Origin: a virus
IMG/VR virus record: IMGVR_UViG_3300043313_002136
Location: 1 to 24,930 of that record
Length of the DNA: 24,930 bases
Direction: 5' to 3' (one strand)
Position numbers and translations under genes: made by a program. Each line of letters begins with the position of its first letter. The first letter of the stretch is position 1. This document shows positions 15,707 to 20,391 of this stretch, in pieces. The notes under the pieces are model-generated. The model was not told the origin of the DNA. It was given only the letters and a program-made list of their open reading frames with translations, and made no database searches.

Positions 15707-16582
15707 ATGAGTGACGTATCAGCAAGATTCGGCATCACAGAGCCAAGTGCGGATCGTCACGACTCTGCGGACGTCCCGCTGTATGTACGGAATATTGTCG
15801 CTGCCCTGGAGTCGCAGGGTTTGCGTTGGGCTGGACAGGGAACCTTCGCTGCGATTCCTGCAGCTAGTAAGCAAGGGTCTGTCTACTACGCAACGGACCA
15901 AGGCAAGGCTTACTACGACACAGGATCTGCCTGGGTGGACATGAGTAGCCTAGCAGCGGGTGCTGTCGGCACGACACAGCTGGCCGATCACGCAGTCACG
16001 GAAATCAAGCTGGCTCTGCTCTCGGTCGGAACTCCTGAATTGATCGATGCTGCAGTCACTCTAGCGAAACTTGCGGCTTCTTCTGTAGACGCTACGAAGA
16101 TCGCCAACTCACTAAAGCCGTCAGCCGGGGCGGGAGGAGCAACAGAGGCACTACGCGCTCTGGGCACAGCCGCAGGGACAGCCGCCGCCGGGGTACATAG
16201 CTCTCAGCATCAGTATTCAGGAGCAGACCCCCTCCCCATTGAGGCATATCAATTCGTCACACTTCAGCCTGTAGCCGCTGGAGCTAGTTGGACTCCGACG
16301 CAGCTGAAGTTCTGGAAGGACGCTGCTGGCACCGTTCACCTTCACAGCAAGCCATTGACCTGGAACCGAGCAGCAGCAGATCTGGCCAACGGCAGCACCA
16401 TCGCGACTATGCCAGCTGGCTATAGGCCTGATGAGGTTATCAGAGTCCCATTTGTTTGGTTTGGGACGACCTTCGCCGGGTATGTGAACATCTTTGCAAA
16501 CGGTGACATCGTCACAGCAGATGGAAGCTGGAACACCAGTAGAACCATTTCGTTCCAGGCACACTGGCGCGGCGACGCCTAA
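15707..16582 (+). CDS. tail fibre protein
   Basis: This 291-residue protein has AGGAGGCC seven bases upstream of the ATG. Residues 1-45 may form the baseplate attachment part. GSVYYATDQGKAYYDTGSAWVD (about 57-78, in two segments) is a motif recurring in phage fibres. It is followed by a short pseudo-repeat shaft (TTQLADHAVTEIKLALLSV, then DAAVTLAKLAASSVDATKIA). Residues 180-291 form a beta-rich tip ending in ISFQAHWRGDA, probably the receptor-binding domain. It lies directly after the I gene, where P2 places gpH. Receptor specificity cannot be read from the sequence. Confidence 0.8.
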   Translation: MSDVSARFGITEPSADRHDSADVPLYVRNIVAALESQGLRWAGQGTFAAIPAASKQGSVYYATDQGKAYYDTGSAWVDMSSLAAGAVGTTQLADHAVTEIKLALLSVGTPELIDAAVTLAKLAASSVDATKIANSLKPSAGAGGATEALRALGTAAGTAAAGVHSSQHQYSGADPLPIEAYQFVTLQPVAAGASWTPTQLKFWKDAAGTVHLHSKPLTWNRAAADLANGSTIATMPAGYRPDEVIRVPFVWFGTTFAGYVNIFANGDIVTADGSWNTSRTISFQAHWRGDA

Positions 16583-16602
16583 CCTATAGGTGTGAGCTTG
16601 CG

Positions 16603-16797
16603 ATGGCAGACAACGGCAACAACCAGAATGGCTGGAGAGCCACGAAAGAGAAGATTCTGATGTCTGCCGGCCTGAGCATCATCGGAGTTGAACTGATTCA
16701 TGCAGAACTCTTTTCGGGAACGTTCCATCTTGAGTTTTTGCTGGCCGGTTTAGCTCTTTGCGGAGTCAGCATCGCCCAGTGGGGCGATAGAAAGTGA
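16603..16797 (+). CDS. small two-helix membrane protein, candidate holin
   Basis: This 64-residue protein starts at an ATG 20 bases after the fibre stop. The N-terminus is polar (MADNGNNQNGWRATKEK). Two hydrophobic stretches follow, about residues 18-36 (ILMSAGLSIIGVELIHAEL) and 43-60 (HLEFLLAGLALCGVSIAQW), and the end is charged (GDRK). Two membrane helices, short length and position after the fibre fit a class II-like holin, but there is no adjacent endolysin on this strand, so the holin role is inferred. Confidence 0.6.
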   Translation: MADNGNNQNGWRATKEKILMSAGLSIIGVELIHAELFSGTFHLEFLLAGLALCGVSIAQWGDRK

Positions 16798-16807
16798 AGG
16801 AGGCGAT

Positions 16808-16960
16808 ATGATCGCCGTGAGTTTTTGGAAGCCTGATATCACAGCGAACATGCATCAGTTCCGCAAGTGGGCGCACAGCAACGCACTCACGCTGACTTTC
16901 CTCTCAGCGATGTTCATCATTACTTGGATCGTAATCGTGGTGGCTAACTATGCCACATGA
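16808..16960 (+). CDS. 50-residue single-pass membrane protein
   Basis: This is a hand-found small frame with an excellent AAGGAGG ribosome-binding site at 16797-16803 and an ATG at 16808. Residues 1-28 are mixed and basic (FWKP ... FRKWAHSN). Residues about 29-47 form one hydrophobic helix (LTFLSAMFIITWIVIVVAN). The end is YAT. It follows the two-helix protein by ten bases and overlaps the next membrane protein gene by eleven bases, so it is part of a compact membrane-protein cassette. No family is recognised. Confidence 0.75.
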   Translation: MIAVSFWKPDITANMHQFRKWAHSNALTLTFLSAMFIITWIVIVVANYAT

Positions 16961-17330
16961 TGTAGAATTGGAGAGACGTGTGGAAGAGGCAAACGGTTTC
17001 GAGGTAAGGGTTGCTGAGGTCTTGCACCAGAAGCACAGGTGGCGCTGGAGGGCGCTGACTATCTGGATCATTCTCTTCACGTTAACAGTGATCGTGATGT
17101 ACAGGAGCAACCACCACTTAGTTGGAGAGAACCGGTCAAGGATTGCTGACATTCAAAAGTCCCGGATAGACTCGTGTCAGGCTAACTATGAAGGCATCAG
17201 GAAAGTTGCTATCAGCCTCTACCCGCCTGCGAAGATCCGTAGTGTCGCGCAAGCTGAGAGTCTGTCCAAGCTCAACCAGACAATCAAAGGCCTGAAGTCC
17301 AGATGTGCTAAGCAAACGAAGCTCAAATAG
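16950..17330 (+). CDS. single-pass membrane protein with helical outer domain, spanin-like layout
   Basis: This 126-residue protein starts at an ATG inside the previous gene (11-base overlap), suggesting coupled translation. Residues 1-33 are charged (ERRVEEANGFEVRVAEVLHQ). One membrane helix lies at about 35-51 (ALTIWIILFTLTVIVMY). About 75 residues of mostly helical, basic sequence follow, with two Cys residues (C76, C109) that could pair. The layout, N-terminal anchor then a helical domain outside the membrane, resembles i-spanins or Rz-like proteins. No signature supports that firmly, and in a Gram-positive host a classic spanin would not be expected. Family unknown. Confidence 0.65.
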   Translation: MPHDVELERRVEEANGFEVRVAEVLHQKHRWRWRALTIWIILFTLTVIVMYRSNHHLVGENRSRIADIQKSRIDSCQANYEGIRKVAISLYPPAKIRSVAQAESLSKLNQTIKGLKSRCAKQTKLK

Positions 17331-17339
17331 GGGTGCGAC

Positions 17340-17639
17340 GTGTCTGAAAGAGATCAGGCAGGATCAGCAGGAGAAGCAGGACAGCCGGGAGAAGGGCCGA
17401 ATGGACGAGAGGGCGGAAGAGGCGGCGCTGGTGGTCGTGGTGGCGCAGGAGACCCCGAGGGCAAAGGAGGCGCTGGTGGCGCCGGTGGACGAGGCGCCAC
17501 GGGGAGGCAGGGGCCACAGGGCAACCAGGGCAACCCCGGCGATCCGGGCCGAGAAGGTTTGCCTCCGGCCTGGAAGATGGCGCTGACCATCTGGATGGTC
17601 TGCATCACAGCTGCGTTGATCTATCTGATCATCAAGTGA
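17340..17639 (+). CDS. collagen-like protein with C-terminal membrane anchor
   Basis: This 99-residue protein begins at GTG 17340, nine bases after the previous stop. Residues about 8-72 consist of Gly-x-y or x-y-Gly triplets (GSA GEA GQP, then PNG REG GRG GAG ... RQG PQG NQG NPG DPG REG). There is one break at DPE near residue 38. Residues 76-98 are a membrane helix (AWKMALTIWMVCITAALIYLIIK) with three or fewer residues after it. Collagen-like triplets in phage proteins usually form trimeric rods, so a trimer standing off a membrane is plausible. Which side of the membrane the Gly-rich part faces cannot be decided. The last gene of the plus-strand block. Confidence 0.8.
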   Translation: MSERDQAGSAGEAGQPGEGPNGREGGRGGAGGRGGAGDPEGKGGAGGAGGRGATGRQGPQGNQGNPGDPGREGLPPAWKMALTIWMVCITAALIYLIIK

Positions 17640-17640
17640 A

Positions 17641-18096
17641 CTAGCGCAGGGCGTACTGTACCCAGCGCAGTTCATTCTGCAGGCGGACGACAGCCTTCTT
17701 GGCCCAAGACTGATCTCCTCCGGTCTTGACCTGCCAAGTGGCCACATACCGAATTCTGCTGTTCAGGTAGAGCTCTAGATCAGCCTGCCAGGTTGCCCAG
17801 TTCAACTGAGCAGCCTCACGAAGAACCTCATCTTTGTTGGCTGGAATCTTCGTCGTCCCGCCCCATGCCTTGACGCACTGACCCAGGGCGTGCGACACAC
17901 GGCGACAGCGCCTCTTGTCGGCAGCCAGTTCCTCTCCGCTTGCGTCAGCCCCGAGTCTGCGCGGAATCTCCTGAGCAGCAGCAACTATCGCAAGTGCCTT
18001 GGTGAGCCTGTTGCGCTCAAGATGGTCCATGTGTCGTGGCGTATCGTCCCGGCTGATGGTTAGTTCACCGTCGTAGTGCTCAGCTAGGAAGCTCAT
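17641..18096 (-). CDS. hypothetical protein, 151 residues
   Basis: The ATG at 18094-18096 has a strong AGGAGGGC ribosome-binding site. The protein is soluble and mostly helical, with N-terminal DHLERNRLTKALAIVAAAQEIPRRLG and a Trp-rich C-terminal half (LNWATWQADLELYLNSRIRYVATWQ ... LQNELRWVQYALR). It has two Cys residues and no recognisable catalytic motif. It is the last gene of the minus-strand block and converges on the collagen-like gene with one base between stop codons. I do not recognise the family. Confidence 0.75.
   Translation of the reverse strand: MSFLAEHYDGELTISRDDTPRHMDHLERNRLTKALAIVAAAQEIPRRLGADASGEELAADKRRCRRVSHALGQCVKAWGGTTKIPANKDEVLREAAQLNWATWQADLELYLNSRIRYVATWQVKTGGDQSWAKKAVVRLQNELRWVQYALR
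17644..17668. terminator. imperfect inverted repeat at the convergence of both gene blocks
   Basis: Arms gcgcaggg (17644-17651) and cccagcgc (17661-17668) pair with one mismatch around a nine-base loop. It lies just after the plus-strand stop (17637-17639) and within the last codons of the minus-strand gene. There is no T-run on either strand, so it is only a possible weak bidirectional terminator. Confidence 0.25.
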
Positions 18097-18239
18097 GCGC
18101 CCTCCTGTTCGTAGTGGCCTGTCAATGGCTTACGGGACGCTACCGCCCCGGTAGCGGTAAAGTGGCTAGGAGACATTGAGAGTGGCCCTCCAACAGCCGC
18201 TGCAGACGACCACCCGGTCCTGATCCTGGCTGTACCACG
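18097..18239. other. intergenic stretch with hairpins
   Basis: This is the largest gap in the window (143 bases). It holds a perfect eight-base hairpin (18138-18156) and a small one spanning the end of the zinc-ribbon gene (ccacg 18235-18239 with cgtgg 18244-18248). No supported start codon with a ribosome-binding site was seen, except the site for the 17641-18096 gene. A promoter for that last gene could lie here, but no clear -35/-10 pair was recognised. Confidence 0.4.
18138..18156. promoter_or_regulatory. perfect GC-rich hairpin upstream of the 151-residue gene
   Basis: Arms cgctaccg (18138-18145) and cggtagcg (18149-18156) are perfectly complementary with a three-base ccc loop. The hairpin lies about 40 bases upstream of the minus-strand start at 18096. 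No T-run follows on either strand. It could be an attenuator, an RNA processing signal or an operator. Confidence 0.4.
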
Positions 18240-18425
18240 CTACCGTGGCTCCTCAGCATGCTCGACGATGGACCAGCGCCGCTCTACCAGGAAGGCCTTG
18301 CCACATTCCTTACGTGGGCAGAGCACCTTGATATGAACCTCCTCAGTAGCTTCGACGAAAGGTTTGACCGTATGGAAGCAATGAGGACAACCAACGTGCT
18401 CAACAAGTCGTAGACCTTCTACCAT
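18240..18425 (-). CDS. 61-residue zinc-ribbon protein
   Basis: The ATG at 18423-18425 follows a GAGGAG ribosome-binding site. Four cysteines are placed as C13-P-H-C16 and C36-P-R-K-E-C41, a zinc-ribbon layout with a 19-residue strand-rich spacer. The rest is charged. Small zinc ribbons in phages often bind nucleic acid or host RNA polymerase, but nothing here shows the partner. It sits between an HTH/zinc-knuckle gene and a hypothetical gene, all reading the same way. Confidence 0.75.
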   Translation of the reverse strand: MVEGLRLVEHVGCPHCFHTVKPFVEATEEVHIKVLCPRKECGKAFLVERRWSIVEHAEEPR

Positions 18426-18436
18426 TCGTCTCCTCT

Positions 18437-18952
18437 CTAGTAACCGGTCAGACTAATGAGCCGGTCTTCCTCGTCACGCTGCCTCTTGCGCCAAGCTTCT
18501 TCTCCTCGCTTGCTCTGCTCCTGCCTAAGCTCGTCGCGATCTCGTAGCTGGCGGGCAGGAGAACGAGGTTTCTCTCCTCTAGCAAGTGCTCCTCGCTTGA
18601 TACTACTGCGCGCATAAGCCACATTGTTCTGTCGTAGCTCTCGAAGCAATAGCATCGCTTTGCGTGCCGTTCCTCGTTCTACGAACTTCTTACCGCTGTC
18701 TAGGTTAGTGATCTTGCGAATGGTCTGCCTACTGATGCCCATTCTTCGCGCTGCTTCTGATGTTCCTATACGGTTCACAATCTCGATGAAGACAAAGCGG
18801 ACTCTGGCGATGGGGACATAGCTCTGATCCCCATCGCCAAAAGTCCAGGCCTGGCTCTCCTTCGGTCTGCGTAGGCCGCAGTGCGGACAGGTCTCTCCGG
18901 GTAGAAGAACGATGGAGCCAGAAGTTGGAGCGGGGGTCGTTATGACCCCCAC
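18437..18952 (-). CDS. HTH DNA-binding protein with CxxC knuckle
   Basis: This 171-residue protein starts at a GTG overlapping the end of the upstream 68-residue gene by 13 bases. Residues 19-28 contain C22-P-H-C25, half of a zinc site. Residues 62-81 are a helix-turn-helix (GTSEAARRMGISRQTIRKIT) of the Hin/homeodomain-like kind. The C-terminal 60 residues are highly charged (RSPARQLRDRDELRQEQSKR ... RKRQRDEEDR), probably a long helix. A regulatory or HNH-associated DNA-binding role is plausible, but no HNH nuclease residues are visible. It is a candidate transcription regulator of the block. Confidence 0.75.
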   Translation of the reverse strand: MGVITTPAPTSGSIVLLPGETCPHCGLRRPKESQAWTFGDGDQSYVPIARVRFVFIEIVNRIGTSEAARRMGISRQTIRKITNLDSGKKFVERGTARKAMLLLRELRQNNVAYARSSIKRGALARGEKPRSPARQLRDRDELRQEQSKRGEEAWRKRQRDEEDRLISLTGY

Positions 18953-19146
18953 CCCATGTATGCGTTCGCACTAGTGACAATGTCGTCGAAGGCATCCTTC
19001 ATCTCCTGCTGCTCTGTTGCTTTGGTGACCATGATGGTCGTGCAGGTCCCAGGATTGTCCTCAAACAACGTCCGAACAGCCGTAGCCGCCGACTCGAGGT
19101 TGTCTGCCTCTCCGATGTTACCCAGGTTGTCGACGATGTTGAACAC
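18940..19146 (-). CDS. 68-residue acidic hypothetical protein
   Basis: The start is GTG 19146-19144, two bases after the stop of the HU-like gene. The protein is acidic with an alpha/beta pattern (FNIVDNLGNIGEADNLESAA, then GTCTTIMVTKATEQQEMKDAF). Its last residues, AYMGWGS, overlap the next gene's start. No family recognised. Tight packing suggests co-translation with the HU-like gene. Confidence 0.6.
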   Translation of the reverse strand: MFNIVDNLGNIGEADNLESAATAVRTLFEDNPGTCTTIMVTKATEQQEMKDAFDDIVTSANAYMGWGS

Positions 19147-19148
19147 GG

Positions 19149-19514
19149 CTACTTCTTGTGTTTGCGCTTGCCTCGGGACATGACCGTGCTGTCCTTCTTC
19201 AAGCGCTTGAGGTTGGGGGCGAGATCGGCCTTGAGGTCGATCTTCTCCTTGCGCGCTTTGGAGTCCTCCTCGGCGATCTCTTTGTTACCGCCGAAGCCGG
19301 TCTTCTCCTCTCCCTTCCTGTAGAGCTCACCCTTCTTGCGTGCAGCGGTGTAGCGGAACTTGAGAGCCGCTACTCCGGGCACGGACACGCTGTTGCCTGC
19401 GGAGATCTCTTCCGCTACAACATCTCCCAGCGCATCCAGGATTCGCTTGACTTGCTGACGACCGCCTGCCCCAGTGGCGGCGATCCGATCTGCTAGCTCA
19501 TTCTTGGTGAGCAC
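19149..19514 (-). CDS. HU-like DNA-binding protein with Lys-rich tail
   Basis: This 121-residue protein has a GTG start at 19512-19514 and a strong AAGGAGGG site. Residues 1-55 follow the HU/IHF opening: LTKNELADRIAATGAGGRQQ, then ILDALGDVVAEEISAGNSVSVPGVAALKF. RYTAARKKG corresponds to the start of the DNA-binding arm, and IDLKADLAPNLKRL to the closing strand and helix. Between them is an acidic/basic insertion (about residues 68-93), and the end is Lys/Arg-rich (SRGKRKHKK), like actinobacterial HupB tails. It probably compacts or bends phage DNA, or acts in replication. It lacks a clear RNPxT tip motif. Confidence 0.75.
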   Translation of the reverse strand: MLTKNELADRIAATGAGGRQQVKRILDALGDVVAEEISAGNSVSVPGVAALKFRYTAARKKGELYRKGEEKTGFGGNKEIAEEDSKARKEKIDLKADLAPNLKRLKKDSTVMSRGKRKHKK

Positions 19515-19686
19515 GTGCTCCCTCCTTCTGACCGTTCTGCTCCGCTAGGCCAGCTAGCGCCCTCGCCCGCAGCTTCTCGGACGTAGGACCCATGGTTGCT
19601 CTGAGAGGGTCCATCTTCATAGACTCCCTCAGATTGACCTCCATAGAAGCTTCCGGATCATGTACATAGGTGTAGCGCTCAAGCAT
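19498..19686 (-). CDS. 62-residue hypothetical protein
   Basis: ATG at 19684-19686 with AAGGAAG upstream. A charged soluble protein (MLERYTYVHDPEASMEV ... LRARALAGLAEQNGQKEG) ending in a 17-base overlap with the HU-like gene. That overlap and its own ribosome-binding site support it as a real gene, but no family is recognised. It may work with the HU-like protein, based only on adjacency. Confidence 0.6.
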   Translation of the reverse strand: MLERYTYVHDPEASMEVNLRESMKMDPLRATMGPTSEKLRARALAGLAEQNGQKEGARAHQE

Positions 19687-19695
19687 GATGCTTCC

Positions 19696-20256
19696 TTACG
19701 GGCAGAGACGTCCGTACTTTGTCTCCCACCCAGGGTCGAATTGCAGCCCGCACCTGTAGTAGCCGGGACTGTCGTACCAGTTGCCGCCGTTCTCGCAGTT
19801 GACGGTGTCTTGCCAGCTGCCCCCTCCGTCGAACGGATCGGGGCAGTTCGGCCAGGGATCTCCGGAGCTTGCAGCGCCGATGATGTTTGCGACCCTGATC
19901 TGACGTTGGACCCAGTAGTTGTATGTGCTGTACCAGAGACGATGCTCCGCATTGTTGATGTGCTGCGTGGCATACCTCTTCAGCCACGTCATGTCGCGAT
20001 GCAATACCGCTCTGTCTTGCTTGCTCCCTGCCCAGGGATGGGACTGTAGGAATCCCAGGGCTGCTCGTGCGTGATGCATGTTCTTCTTGCCACACGCGAG
20101 CTCCTGCTTGGCGGACTGCTTGCCTGAGCAGGTAGCTGCCATTCGCGCTTGTACTGGAGAAGTCAGCACCAGAATGGCTAGTGCTGCCAGGATGGGGATT
20201 ATGAAGTACCTCAGACCTTCCCTTTCCGATAAATGCGGTGGCCCTGGCGTGGTCAC
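19696..20256 (-). CDS. exported Rpf-like muralytic protein
   Basis: This 186-residue protein has its GTG start at 20254-20256 with only a weak ribosome-binding site; no better in-frame start is seen. Residues 17-33 form a hydrophobic signal or anchor (FIIPILAALAILVLTS), with possible cleavage after VQA at residue 37. A helical, basic middle follows. Residues 147-182 match the resuscitation-promoting-factor/lysozyme-like pattern: SWQDTVNCENGGNW with candidate catalytic Glu155, then YYRCGLQFDPGWETKYG. Rpf domains cleave peptidoglycan glycan strands in Actinobacteria. Here the domain ends soon after the GLQF motif, shorter than usual, with extra Cys (154, 169, 185). It may be an endolysin or a host-wall modifier. 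Confidence 0.7.
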   Translation of the reverse strand: MTTPGPPHLSEREGLRYFIIPILAALAILVLTSPVQARMAATCSGKQSAKQELACGKKNMHHARAALGFLQSHPWAGSKQDRAVLHRDMTWLKRYATQHINNAEHRLWYSTYNYWVQRQIRVANIIGAASSGDPWPNCPDPFDGGGSWQDTVNCENGGNWYDSPGYYRCGLQFDPGWETKYGRLCP

Positions 20257-20285
20257 AGGGCCACCCTACACATGCACTTGCTTGA

Positions 20286-20375
20286 CTACTCCTCGCCGTC
20301 GTCCCCCGGCTCTGGATCCGGCTCGGGAGCGGGTGGGTCTGCCGGAGGATCGGCAGGGGTCTCGAAGATCCGCAT
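20286..20375 (-). CDS. 29-residue Pro/acidic peptide
   Basis: This small frame was found by hand. A near-consensus AGGAGGT ribosome-binding site lies about six bases before the ATG at 20373-20375. The product, MRIFETPADPPADPPAPEPD followed by PEPGDDGEE, is Pro- and acid-rich and disordered. It starts 17 bases after the dnaE stop. The strong site argues that it is translated. Function unknown. Confidence 0.6.
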   Translation of the reverse strand: MRIFETPADPPADPPAPEPDPEPGDDGEE

Positions 20376-20391
20376 GTGTTACCTCCTCTCA

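Noticed and set aside
17354-17608. Minus-strand Pro-rich frame opposite the collagen-like gene
   Set aside because: Pro-rich sequence is the expected antisense of Gly triplets; the plus frame has a membrane helix and sensible spacing from its neighbour.
18148-18259. 37-residue minus-strand frame starting at ATG 18259
   Set aside because: No ribosome-binding site precedes the ATG, it starts inside the zinc-ribbon gene, and the product has no feature of a real protein.
18729-18995. Minus-strand 88-residue frame overlapping the HTH gene
   Set aside because: It is out of frame with the CPHCG and helix-turn-helix coding sequence and has no own ribosome-binding site.
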